Source: Pseudomonas sp. G.S.17 (GTDB lineage Bacteria > Pseudomonadota > Gammaproteobacteria > Pseudomonadales > Pseudomonadaceae). Taken from it: DNA of 64,000 nt. The notes under the pieces are model-generated. The model saw nothing but the letters and a program-made list of their open reading frames with translations, was not told where the DNA came from and made no database searches. Below, in pieces: positions 18,750 through 26,967 of this stretch (position 1 is its first letter; every line of letters begins with the position of its first letter). A program made the position numbers and the translations under genes. The stretch spans positions 5,949,501-6,013,500 of the forward strand of contig NZ_CP151076.1 of NCBI RefSeq assembly GCF_038096165.1. Direction: 5' to 3'.

Positions 18750-20282
18750 ATGGGTGTAGCTCAACTGAAATCTGTTTTACCACGGGAGCTGTTGGCTTCC
18801 GTGGTGGTATTCCTGGTGGCGCTGCCGCTGTGCATGGGGATCGCGATTGCGTCGGGCATGCCGCCGGCGAAAGGCTTGATCACCGGCATCATTGGCGGTC
18901 TGGTGGTGGGCTGGCTGGCGGGTTCGCCGTTGCAGGTCAGCGGTCCGGCTGCGGGCCTGGCGGTATTGGTGTTCGAGGTGGTGCGTGAACACGGGATGGC
19001 CATGTTGGGCCCGATCCTGTTGCTGGCAGGCCTGCTGCAAGTGCTGGCCGGACGCTTCAAGCTCGGCTGCTGGTTCAGGGTCACGGCGCCAGCGGTGGTC
19101 TACGGCATGCTGGCCGGGATTGGCGTGCTGATCGTGCTGTCGCAGGTTCACGTGATGTTCGATGGCGGGCCCAAACCCTCCGGCCTGGATAACCTGATCG
19201 GCTTCCCCGCGACGCTGGTTCAGGCCATCGGGCCGGGCACCGGCATGCAGGCCGGCATCCTCGGTTTGAGTACGATTTTGATCATGTGGCTGTGGGATAA
19301 ATGGCGGCCGCAATCCCTGCGTTTCGTACCGGGCGCCTTGCTGGGCGTCGGCGTGGCGACGCTGGCCAGTCTGGCGCTGGCGTTGCAGGTCAAGCGTGTT
19401 CAGGTGCCGGACAATCTGGCTGAAGCCATCGATTGGCTGCGCCCTGCGGACCTGCTGAATCTGGCCGATCCGGCGATTCTGGTGGCGGCCTTCGCCGTGG
19501 CGTTCATTGCCAGCGCGGAAACCCTGCTGTCGGCGGCCGCCGTGGATCGCATGCATGACGGCCAGCGTTCGGATTTCGACAAGGAACTGAGCGCCCAGGG
19601 TGTGGGCAACATGCTCTGCGGATTGTTGGGCGCGTTGCCGATGACTGGCGTGATTGTGCGCAGCTCGGCCAACGTTCAAGCCGGCGCACGCACGCGCTTG
19701 TCGGCGATCTTTCATGGCGCGTGGCTGCTGGCGTTCGTGTTGCTGCTGTCCAGTGTGCTGCAAAGCATTCCGGTCGCGAGTCTGGCGGGTGTTCTGGTGT
19801 ATACCGGCTTGAAGCTGGTGGACCTCAAGGCGTTTCGTGGTCTGGGTCGTTATGGCCGCATGCCGATGTTCACTTACGCGGCCACCGCAGCGGCGATCAT
19901 CTTTACTGATTTGCTGACCGGCGTTCTGGTGGGTTTTGGTCTGACACTGGTCAAACTGGCGCTGAAGGCGTCGCGCTTGAAGATCAGTCTGATCCCGCTG
20001 GATGCCGAAGGTGAAATGGAATTGCGTCTGGTCGGCGCTGCGACGTTCCTCAAGGTGCCCGCGTTGACCAAGGCACTGGGCAACGTGCCCAACGGCACCA
20101 CGCTGCATGTGCCGCTGAACAACCTGAGCTACATCGACCATTCATGCCTGGAACTGCTGGAAGAATGGGGCCGCGCCAACGCAGCGCAAGGTTCGCGATT
20201 GATCATCGAACCTCGTGGGTTGAAGCGCCGACTGGAAGGCCGTGTGCGGACCACGGTGGGGGTTGGTTCGACGGCGGGTTGA
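18750..20282 (+). CDS. SulP-family anion/bicarbonate transporter
   Basis: 510-residue membrane protein with about ten to twelve helices and a C-terminal STAS-like domain (about residues 420-510, containing YIDHSCLELLEEW). SulP motifs include MPPAKGLITGIIGG and VSGPAAGLAVLV near the N-terminus and AFIASAETLLSAAAVDRMHDG in the middle. The start is ATG at 18750 with CGGAG upstream; an in-frame extension to 18684 lacks a ribosome site. Its place after a carbonic anhydrase gene favours bicarbonate over sulfate as substrate, by inference. Confidence 0.9.
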   Translation: MGVAQLKSVLPRELLASVVVFLVALPLCMGIAIASGMPPAKGLITGIIGGLVVGWLAGSPLQVSGPAAGLAVLVFEVVREHGMAMLGPILLLAGLLQVLAGRFKLGCWFRVTAPAVVYGMLAGIGVLIVLSQVHVMFDGGPKPSGLDNLIGFPATLVQAIGPGTGMQAGILGLSTILIMWLWDKWRPQSLRFVPGALLGVGVATLASLALALQVKRVQVPDNLAEAIDWLRPADLLNLADPAILVAAFAVAFIASAETLLSAAAVDRMHDGQRSDFDKELSAQGVGNMLCGLLGALPMTGVIVRSSANVQAGARTRLSAIFHGAWLLAFVLLLSSVLQSIPVASLAGVLVYTGLKLVDLKAFRGLGRYGRMPMFTYAATAAAIIFTDLLTGVLVGFGLTLVKLALKASRLKISLIPLDAEGEMELRLVGAATFLKVPALTKALGNVPNGTTLHVPLNNLSYIDHSCLELLEEWGRANAAQGSRLIIEPRGLKRRLEGRVRTTVGVGSTAG

Positions 20283-20315
20283 GCAAAACGTCGTAGGCGC
20301 CAATAAACAGGACCC

Positions 20316-20406
20316 GTAGGACCGGCTTTAGCCGGGAGGAGGCCGGTACATTCGCAGCAGTTGCGTCGACAGGCCTTCCGCCCTCCCGGCTAAAGCCAGT
20401 CCTACG
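20316..20406. repeat. REP pair (GTAGGACCGGCTTTAGCCGGGA type)
   Basis: GTAGGACCGGCTTTAGCCGG at 20316 and the inverse CCGGCTAAAGCCAGTCCTAC ending at 20406, between the convergent SulP gene and the next gene. Confidence 0.9.
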
Positions 20407-20440
20407 GGATGCGCTCAACTTCAAATGGCTGTGATGAAGA

Positions 20441-21091
20441 TCAAGCCTTGCTGCGCTCCAGCTCAAGACCCACGCCGAGCTGGCGCGACAGGCTTGGCCA
20501 GCGCTTCCAGGCGGCTTCCGTGTCCGGGCTGCTCAGGCGCTCGCGATAGGCTTCCACTGAGTCCAGGGCGAAGCTGTCCTCGTCCAGCATTTCATCCAGA
20601 GCATGGTGAACCGCTTCGTCGAGTTGGTTGGCGAAGGTCTCGCCGATCAGCTGATGAGCGATCACGCTGGCAACCGTGGTGTTGGACGGGATCAGCGGCT
20701 GGCCGAAATGCTTGATGTACAGGTCATTTACTTCTTCCACCAGACGATGGGCCAGATAGGCCTCGTCCAGCAGGCTGTCCAGCCCTTCATGGCCCTGCAT
20801 GATCGCAGGCGGCGTGGTGAAGAAGTGTTCGGCGATTTTCAGTACAGGTTTTATCTGCCCTTCGATACCCGCTTCGATAGACACTCCATGGGCCGCATCC
20901 AGCAGGTCCGGAACCAGATCGATGTACGCTGTCACGAAACGATTCAACACCCCTTTTGCATCAACCTCAGGAAGGTGGATTGCAGGATGCAAGTGCGGTA
21001 ATTGAGTTTCCAGTTGACGCAACAACTGGCCAGTAGTGGCCTCATGTTGATGGGCGTTTTGAATCTGCTCGCGCAAAGCGGCGGTGTTCAT
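20441..21091 (-). CDS. conserved protein of unknown function (PA0104-like position)
   Basis: 216 residues, mostly helical and acidic, with no signal peptide or membrane segment. I do not recognise a domain. Histidines cluster in the N-terminal third (NAHQHEATTG, LPHLHPAIHLPE). Conserved-looking stretches are LNRFVTAYIDLVPDLLDAA and VIAHQLIGETFANQLDEAVH. GGAG lies upstream of the ATG at 21091 (M-NTAALREQIQ). It lies between the carbonic anhydrase/SulP pair and the cox operon, as PA0104 does in P. aeruginosa (from memory). Confidence 0.8.
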   Translation of the reverse strand: MNTAALREQIQNAHQHEATTGQLLRQLETQLPHLHPAIHLPEVDAKGVLNRFVTAYIDLVPDLLDAAHGVSIEAGIEGQIKPVLKIAEHFFTTPPAIMQGHEGLDSLLDEAYLAHRLVEEVNDLYIKHFGQPLIPSNTTVASVIAHQLIGETFANQLDEAVHHALDEMLDEDSFALDSVEAYRERLSSPDTEAAWKRWPSLSRQLGVGLELERSKA

Positions 21092-21469
21092 GAAGGCTCC
21101 TGACGGCGGTAAAACCAGGGGGTTGATAGGGGAAGTCTTAAGGTAGCCTGCTTGAGACGTTCGCTAAGACGCATTTGTCATAACAAATTCACATTTATGT
21201 GGAATGGCTATTAAAAAGGGCTTTTCGGACAAAAATACGCATTTATTCAAACTTATTAACAATGCTCATAGCCCACTCGGCGGTTTTTACCAGTGCGTTG
21301 CGTAGCTGATTCGCGTGGCTATACTCGCCATTGAAAGGAAGCTGGCTGATGGCCGCAGCACTGAAAGTGTCTGACGCGGTCATGGTGTAGTTGACGTGGC
21401 AGCCGCTCCCTTGAAGCTTGACCGCTGGTGAAAACCTGCGGGACAACAAGAATAAAAGGGGAACCCGTG
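21092..21469. other. intergenic region upstream of coxB
   Basis: 378 bp between the divergent unknown gene and coxB. It must hold both promoters. The first 150 bp are AT-rich (around 21160-21260). No confident sigma-factor motif or operator was found. One short leftward frame (21243-21383) is listed separately. Confidence 0.5.
21243..21383 (-). CDS. possible small protein, 46 residues
   Basis: An open frame beginning MTASDTFSAAAISQLPFN and ending WAMSIVNKFE. The composition is protein-like (amphipathic helix, no REP-like sequence) and faintly recalls short Pseudomonas proteins of unknown function. There is no clear ribosome site, and it lies in the probable promoter zone of coxB on the opposite strand. 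It may not be a gene. Confidence 0.25.
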   Translation of the reverse strand: MTASDTFSAAAISQLPFNGEYSHANQLRNALVKTAEWAMSIVNKFE

Positions 21470-22594
21470 ATGACGCGTCATCCACCAGTTTGGATGGGCC
21501 TCCTGTTGTGGTTGATATTCGGCCAGGCGCACGCCGCCTGGACAGTGAATATGGCGCCGGGAGCGACCGAAACCAGCAGTGCGATTTACGATCTGCACAT
21601 GACCATTTTCTGGATCTGTGTGGTGATCGGTATCGTCGTTTTTGCCGCGATGTTCTGGTCGATCATTGTGCATCGGCGTTCCACCGGCCAGCAGGCCGCG
21701 CACTTTCATGAAAACACCAAAGTCGAAATCATGTGGACCATCGTGCCGCTGCTGATTCTGGTGGTCATGGCGATTCCGGCGACCAAAACCCTCATCAAGA
21801 TGTACGACTCCAGTGAATCGGATATCGATATCCAGATCACCGGCTACCAGTGGAAATGGCACTACAAATACCTGGGCCAGGACGTCGAATTCTTCAGCAA
21901 CCTGACCACCACGACCAATCAGATCCACAACCGCGACGACAAAGGCGAGCATTACCTGTTGGAGGTCGATGAGCCGCTGGTGTTGCCTGTGGGTGAAAAA
22001 GTGCGCTTCCTGGTGACCGGTGCCGACGTGATCCATTCCTGGTGGGTGCCAGCCTTTGCGGTGAAGCGCGACGCGATACCGGGGTTCGTCAACGAAGCCT
22101 GGACCCGCATCGAAAAGCCCGGCATCTATCGCGGCCAATGTACTGAGCTGTGCGGCAAGGACCACGGCTTCATGCCCATTGTGGTCGAGGCCAAATCCAA
22201 GGCGGATTACGAGACCTGGCTGGCGGGCCGCAAGGAAGAAAGCGCCAAGCTCAAGGAGCTGACCAGCAAGGACTGGACCCTCGAAGAACTCGTTGCCCGG
22301 GGCGACAAGATCTACCACACCACGTGCGTGGCCTGCCATCAGGCGGAGGGCCAGGGCATGCCGCCGCTGTTCCCGGCGCTCAAGGGTTCGAAAGTGGCCA
22401 CCGGACCGAAGGAAGAACATTTAAAAACGGTGTTCAACGGGCGACCGGGCACGGCGATGGCGGCGTTCGGCAAACAGCTATCGGAAGTGGATATCGCCGC
22501 CGTGGTGACTTACGAGCGCCATGCCTGGGGCAACAACACCAACGACATGGTCACGCCCAAGGATGTGCTGGCTTTGAAGCAGGCGCAGAAATGA
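21470..22594 (+). CDS. coxB: cytochrome c oxidase subunit II with fused cytochrome c domain
   Basis: 374-residue aa3/caa3-type oxidase subunit II. Signal peptide (about 1-27, ending QAHA), two transmembrane helices (about 45-70 and 90-115), then a periplasmic cupredoxin domain with the CuA ligands HSWWVPAFAVKRD and CTELCGKDHGFM. The C-terminal part carries a heme c site, CVACH, so electrons can enter through a tethered cytochrome. The start is the ATG at 21470 with AGGGGAA upstream; the preceding GTG is an alternative. First gene of the cox cluster (PA0105-type). Confidence 0.95.
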   Translation: MTRHPPVWMGLLLWLIFGQAHAAWTVNMAPGATETSSAIYDLHMTIFWICVVIGIVVFAAMFWSIIVHRRSTGQQAAHFHENTKVEIMWTIVPLLILVVMAIPATKTLIKMYDSSESDIDIQITGYQWKWHYKYLGQDVEFFSNLTTTTNQIHNRDDKGEHYLLEVDEPLVLPVGEKVRFLVTGADVIHSWWVPAFAVKRDAIPGFVNEAWTRIEKPGIYRGQCTELCGKDHGFMPIVVEAKSKADYETWLAGRKEESAKLKELTSKDWTLEELVARGDKIYHTTCVACHQAEGQGMPPLFPALKGSKVATGPKEEHLKTVFNGRPGTAMAAFGKQLSEVDIAAVVTYERHAWGNNTNDMVTPKDVLALKQAQK

Positions 22595-22621
22595 ATCAGT
22601 TTACGGTCGGCGGTGAAATCT

Positions 22622-22728
22622 GTTGGAACGTGCGGGCGGCGATTCCGACTTGCCCGCGAAGAGGTCGGTACACCCCCAACATTTTTCCAGGCAGAAATAT
22701 CGCCTTCGCTGGCAAGCCACGCTCCAAC
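22622..22728. repeat. REP-like pair between coxB and coxA
   Basis: GTTGGAACGTGCGGGC at the left and CTTCGCTGGCAAGCCACGCTCCAAC ending at 22728, a diverged pair of the GTTGGAGC-TTGCC REP family also seen at 47.6 kb. It occupies most of the 169-bp gap between two genes that are normally cotranscribed. Confidence 0.7.
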
Positions 22729-22763
22729 GAAAACACCAGCCAGATCCTGGCAGGAGACAGATC

Positions 22764-24356
22764 ATGAGTGCAGTCATCGACGACCATGGCCTCGCGGGCC
22801 ATGACCAGGCACATGGCCCCGCCAAGGGCTTGATGCGTTGGGTGTTGACCACCAATCACAAGGACATCGGCACGCTGTACCTGTGGTTCAGCTTCACCAT
22901 GTTCCTGCTGGGTGGTTCGTTTGCCATGGTGATTCGCGCCGAGCTGTTTCAGCCGGGACTGCAAATCGTCGAGCCGGCGTTCTTCAATCAGATGACCACC
23001 ATGCATGGCCTGATCATGGTGTTCGGTGCGGTCATGCCCGCGTTCGTCGGGCTGGCCAACTGGATGATCCCGCTGATGATCGGCGCGCCGGACATGGCGC
23101 TGCCGAGGATGAACAACTTCAGCTTCTGGCTGCTGCCTGCGGCCTTCACGCTACTGGTCTCGACGCTGTTTACAGCTGGCGGCGGCCCGAACTTCGGCTG
23201 GACGTTCTACGCGCCACTCTCCACGACATATGCACCCGAAAGCGTGACCTTCTTTATATTTGCCATCCATATGATGGGAATAAGTTCGATCATGGGCGCC
23301 ATTAACGTGGTCGCGACGATCCTTAACCTGCGCGCCCCCGGCATGACCCTGATGAAAATGCCGCTGTTTGTCTGGACCTGGCTGATCACCGCGTTCCTGC
23401 TGATTGCCGTGATGCCGGTGCTGGCCGGTTGCGTGACGATGATGCTGATGGACATTCATTTCGGCACCAGTTTCTTCAGCGCGGCGGGCGGTGGCGATCC
23501 GGTGTTGTTCCAGCATGTGTTCTGGTTCTTCGGCCATCCCGAGGTGTACATCATGATCCTGCCGGCCTTTGGTGCCGTCAGCTCGATCATTCCGGCGTTC
23601 TCGCGCAAACCGTTGTTCGGCTACACCTCCATGGTCTACGCCACGGCGAGCATTGCGTTCCTGTCGTTTCTGGTCTGGGCGCACCACATGTTTGTAGTGG
23701 GCATTCCATTGGTGGGCGAGCTGTTTTTCATGTACGCCACCATGCTCATCGCCGTGCCGACCGGGGTGAAAGTATTCAATTGGGTCAGCACCATGTGGCA
23801 AGGCTCGCTGACGTTCGAGACGCCGATGCTGTTTGCCGTGGCGTTCGTGATTCTGTTCAGCATCGGTGGGTTCTCCGGCTTGATGCTGGCTATCGCGCCT
23901 GCGGATTTCCAGTATCAGGACACTTACTTCGTCGTCGCCCACTTCCACTACGTGCTGGTGCCTGGCGCTATTTTCGGGATTTTCGCTTCGGCCTATTACT
24001 GGCTGCCGAAGTGGACCGGCCACATGTACGACGAAACCCTGGGCAAGCTGCACTTCTGGCTGTCTTTCATCGGTATGAACATGGCGTTCTTCCCGATGCA
24101 CTTCGTGGGTCTGGCGGGCATGCCGCGCCGGGTGCCGGACTACAACCTGCAATTTGCCGACTTCAATATGGTGTCGTCCATCGGCGCGTTCACCTTTGGC
24201 GCAACGCAGATTTTTTTCCTGTTCATCGTGATCAAGACCATTCGCGGCGGCGAACCAGCACCCGCCAAGCCTTGGGATGGAGCTGAAGGCCTGGAGTGGA
24301 GCATCCCGTCGCCTGCGCCGTATCACACCTTCACCACGCCGCCGGAGGTGAAATGA
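22764..24356 (+). CDS. coxA: cytochrome c oxidase subunit I
   Basis: 530-residue heme-copper oxidase catalytic subunit with twelve transmembrane helices. MTTMHGLIMVFG carries a heme a histidine; FFGHPEVYIMILP carries the CuB histidine and the cross-linked tyrosine; AHHMF and HFHYVLVPGA hold the remaining CuB and heme ligands. It reduces oxygen to water and pumps protons. AGGAG lies before the ATG at 22764; an in-frame upstream extension is REP sequence, not coding. Confidence 0.97.
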   Translation: MSAVIDDHGLAGHDQAHGPAKGLMRWVLTTNHKDIGTLYLWFSFTMFLLGGSFAMVIRAELFQPGLQIVEPAFFNQMTTMHGLIMVFGAVMPAFVGLANWMIPLMIGAPDMALPRMNNFSFWLLPAAFTLLVSTLFTAGGGPNFGWTFYAPLSTTYAPESVTFFIFAIHMMGISSIMGAINVVATILNLRAPGMTLMKMPLFVWTWLITAFLLIAVMPVLAGCVTMMLMDIHFGTSFFSAAGGGDPVLFQHVFWFFGHPEVYIMILPAFGAVSSIIPAFSRKPLFGYTSMVYATASIAFLSFLVWAHHMFVVGIPLVGELFFMYATMLIAVPTGVKVFNWVSTMWQGSLTFETPMLFAVAFVILFSIGGFSGLMLAIAPADFQYQDTYFVVAHFHYVLVPGAIFGIFASAYYWLPKWTGHMYDETLGKLHFWLSFIGMNMAFFPMHFVGLAGMPRRVPDYNLQFADFNMVSSIGAFTFGATQIFFLFIVIKTIRGGEPAPAKPWDGAEGLEWSIPSPAPYHTFTTPPEVK

Positions 24357-24381
24357 ACACGCTTGCCGAAGCCTGCTCCAG

Positions 24382-24939
24382 ATGACCAACCCAAGCCCGA
24401 ACAAACGCCTCGTCACCCGCCTGCTGCTGATCGTAGTGGTGATGTTTGCCTTCGGCTTCGCACTGGTGCCGCTGTACACCGTGATGTGCAAGGCGTTCGG
24501 CATCAATGGCAAGACCGGCGATGCATATGAAGGCTCGCAGGTCATCGATCAAAGCCGCCGGGTGCGGGTGCAGTTTCTGTCGACCAATGCGGTGGACATG
24601 GTCTGGGGTTTTTATCCCAAGGCCGAGCAGCTGGAGGTTTATCCCGGCGCCGTCAACGAGATGCTGTTCATTGCCCAGAACCCCACCGACAAGCCCATGA
24701 CCGCCCAGGCAGTGCCGAGTATTTCACCGGGCACTGCAGCGGTTTATTTCCACAAGACCGAATGTTTTTGCTTCACCCAGCAAGTGCTGCAACCGGGCCA
24801 GCGTATCGAAATGCCGGTGCGTTTCATTGTGGATCGCGACCTGCCCAAGGACGTGAAACACCTGACGCTGGCCTACACGCTGTTCGACATTACCGCTCGC
24901 CAACCCCCTGCTGCGCGTGTCGCGAACAATGGCGGTTAG
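24382..24939 (+). CDS. ctaG: cytochrome c oxidase assembly protein CtaG/Cox11
   Basis: 185-residue single-span membrane protein: N-terminal anchor (about residues 10-32) and a periplasmic domain with the copper-binding CFCF motif (about 131-134), the hallmark of Cox11. It delivers copper to the CuB site of CoxA. Its ATG overlaps the stop of a ten-codon frame that itself begins in the coxA stop codon, described as a finding. No strong ribosome site precedes 24382, so translation may be coupled. Confidence 0.93.
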   Translation: MTNPSPNKRLVTRLLLIVVVMFAFGFALVPLYTVMCKAFGINGKTGDAYEGSQVIDQSRRVRVQFLSTNAVDMVWGFYPKAEQLEVYPGAVNEMLFIAQNPTDKPMTAQAVPSISPGTAAVYFHKTECFCFTQQVLQPGQRIEMPVRFIVDRDLPKDVKHLTLAYTLFDITARQPPAARVANNGG

Positions 24940-24952
24940 CAAGGAGAAGCAT

Positions 24953-25840
24953 ATGGCAGTGCATGAGCATTACTACGTTCCGGCGCAGAGCAAATGGCCG
25001 ATCATCGCAACCGTCGGGTTGCTGGTGACCATGTATGGCCTGGGCACCTGGTTCAACGACATGAAGGCCGCGCGCCCGGAATCCCATGGGCCGCTGATCT
25101 TCTTCGTCGGCGGATTGCTGATCGCCTACATGATGTTTGGCTGGTTCGGAACGGTCATCAAGGAAAGCCGCTCGGGCCTGTACAGCGCGCAGATGGACCG
25201 CTCGTTTCGCTGGGGCATGAGCTGGTTCATATTTTCCGAGGTGATGTTCTTTGTCGCCTTTTTCGGCGCGCTGTTCTACATCCGCTATTGGTCCGGTCCG
25301 TGGCTGGGCGGCGAAGGCTCCAAGGCCATCGCGCACATGCTCTGGCCGAATTTCGAATACACCTGGCCGATGCTCAACACGCCGGACCCGAAACTGTATC
25401 CGGCGCCCAAGGGCATTATCGACCCGTGGCACTTGCCGCTGATCAATACGATCCTGCTGGTCAGCTCCAGCGTGACCATCACCATCGCCCACCACGCGTT
25501 GAAAAAAGGTCATCGCGGCGCGTTGAAAATCTGGCTGGCGATCACCGTGCTGCTCGGCTTGAGCTTCCTGACCTTGCAAGCCGAAGAATATGTGCACGCT
25601 TACAAAGAACTCGGCCTGACCCTGGGTTCGGGCATCTACGGCGCGACGTTTTTCATGCTCACCGGCTTTCACGGCGCACACGTCACCATCGGCACCATCA
25701 TCCTGTTCGTGATGCTGATGAGGGTCCTGCGCGGGCATTTCGATGCTGAGCATCAATTCGGTTTCGAGGCGGCGAGCTGGTATTGGCACTTCGTGGACGT
25801 GGTATGGATCGGGTTGTTTGTATTTGTGTATGTGCTGTAG
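24953..25840 (+). CDS. coxC: cytochrome c oxidase subunit III
   Basis: 295-residue heme-copper oxidase subunit III with seven transmembrane helices; the conserved lipid/proton-antenna regions MSWFIFSEVMFFVAFFGALF and FHGAHVTIG are clear, and the C-terminus is WHFVDVVWIGLFVFVYVL. AAGGAG precedes the ATG at 24953. The stop codon TAG lies within the first bases of a REP element (25837), so nothing but repeat sequence follows. Confidence 0.96.
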   Translation: MAVHEHYYVPAQSKWPIIATVGLLVTMYGLGTWFNDMKAARPESHGPLIFFVGGLLIAYMMFGWFGTVIKESRSGLYSAQMDRSFRWGMSWFIFSEVMFFVAFFGALFYIRYWSGPWLGGEGSKAIAHMLWPNFEYTWPMLNTPDPKLYPAPKGIIDPWHLPLINTILLVSSSVTITIAHHALKKGHRGALKIWLAITVLLGLSFLTLQAEEYVHAYKELGLTLGSGIYGATFFMLTGFHGAHVTIGTIILFVMLMRVLRGHFDAEHQFGFEAASWYWHFVDVVWIGLFVFVYVL

Positions 25841-25885
25841 GACCGGCTTTAGCCGGGAGAGCGCTCTCCCGGCTAAAGCCACTCT
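25837..25885. repeat. compact REP pair at the coxC stop codon
   Basis: GTAGGACCGGCTTTAGCCGGGA and CTCCCGGCTAAAGCC face each other with almost no spacer. The left arm contains the TAG stop codon of coxC. It separates the cox structural genes from the convergent DUF2909 gene. Confidence 0.88.
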
Positions 25886-25912
25886 CGCGGAACAGTCATT
25901 GCAGAAGGTCCA

Positions 25913-26116
25913 TTACCACGTCACATGCGAAACCAGTCGGCCGCTGTAAAAGCCCCAGGTAATCAGCGCCAGGGTAATGGCCGCCAGGCTGACGCGGATG
26001 GTCAGTGCTTTCACCAGACGCGTCGAATGGCTGTCGTCCTTGACCAGAAAGAACAGGCCGCTGAACAGGCTGGCCGTGGTGGCGAAAAGCATCAGGACAA
26101 TCGCTGCTTTGAGCAT
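25913..26116 (-). CDS. twin-transmembrane DUF2909 protein
   Basis: 67-residue protein with two hydrophobic helices (about 3-23 and 44-62) separated by KDDSHSTRLVKALTIRV, characteristic of the DUF2909 twin transmembrane family found beside cox assembly genes in Pseudomonas (PA0109-like). Start at 26116 (MLKAAIVLM) has GGAG upstream. It reads opposite to the cox genes and is divergent from the SURF1 gene. Function unknown; context suggests a role in oxidase biogenesis. Confidence 0.85.
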   Translation of the reverse strand: MLKAAIVLMLFATTASLFSGLFFLVKDDSHSTRLVKALTIRVSLAAITLALITWGFYSGRLVSHVTW

Positions 26117-26187
26117 CAGGCAACTCCAGGAGCAAACGCGATGCAATGGAGTATAGGTGGGGATGCACAGTCAGGCCGGGCGCAGCG

Positions 26188-26967
26188 ATGAAGCGTTTTG
26201 CGCCCGGGCTGCTGCCGACGCTGGTGGTGTTCAGCCTGCTGCCGTGCCTGATCGCGCTCGGTTTCTGGCAGCTGGGTCGCGGCGAGGAAAAGCGCGTGAT
26301 GCTCGCCCACTACGCCGAGCGCCGTGCGGCAGAACCGGTGCGGATCGAACCGTTGGTAACCAGCGCCGATCCGGCTTATCGCCGTGTGCAGTTGCGCGGG
26401 CGCTTCGACCCTGAACACAGTCTGTTGCTCGATAACAGCACTCGGGAAGGCAAGGTCGGCGTCGAACTGCTGCAGCCCTTTCAGGACCAGGCCAGCGGGC
26501 TGTGGATACTGCTCAATCGTGGTTGGCTGCCATGGCCTGATCGCCGCACGCCGCCACAGTTTCAGACGCCGATTCAGCTGCTCGATGTCGAAGCCTGGGT
26601 TTACGTGGCCCCCGGCGCCACATTCCAGTTGCACGCGGACATGGCCAACGCGCCGTGGCCGCGACTGGTCACGGCGGTGGATGCGGGCAAGCTCTGGGCG
26701 GAACTGGGCCGCGACGGTTTTCCCCAGGAGTTGCGCATGGCGTCGGAACTGGGCGCCTATCGACTGGACTGGCCGCTGGTGGCAATGGGACCGGAAAAAC
26801 ATCAGGGCTACGCCGTGCAGTGGTTTGCGTTGGCGACTGCACTAACCGGCCTTTATGTGTACCTGGGCTGGCACACCGCGCAGAGCAAGAACAAACAGAA
26901 CAAACAGAACAACAATAACAAGGAGGACAACCATGGGAACGGTCATGAACCCCACCAGCACGTCTGA
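26188..26967 (+). CDS. SURF1-family oxidase assembly protein
   Basis: 259-residue protein with the SURF1 layout: N-terminal transmembrane helix (PTLVVFSLLPCLIALGFWQLGR), a periplasmic domain with the family hallmarks NRGWLPW and the late GPEKHQGYAVQWF, and a C-terminal helix. SURF1 assists heme a insertion into CoxA. The last 28 residues (from QSKNKQNKQNNNN on) are low-complexity Lys/Asn/Gln then His-rich, and overlap the next gene by 35 bp; this tail looks unselected. Start at MKRFAPG (26188). Confidence 0.9.
   Translation: MKRFAPGLLPTLVVFSLLPCLIALGFWQLGRGEEKRVMLAHYAERRAAEPVRIEPLVTSADPAYRRVQLRGRFDPEHSLLLDNSTREGKVGVELLQPFQDQASGLWILLNRGWLPWPDRRTPPQFQTPIQLLDVEAWVYVAPGATFQLHADMANAPWPRLVTAVDAGKLWAELGRDGFPQELRMASELGAYRLDWPLVAMGPEKHQGYAVQWFALATALTGLYVYLGWHTAQSKNKQNKQNNNNKEDNHGNGHEPHQHV

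Noticed and set aside
18777..20141. 454-codon leftward frame opposite the SulP gene
   Set aside because: Rich in Gln, His and Arg with no fold, the typical antisense pattern; the rightward frame is a clear SulP transporter.
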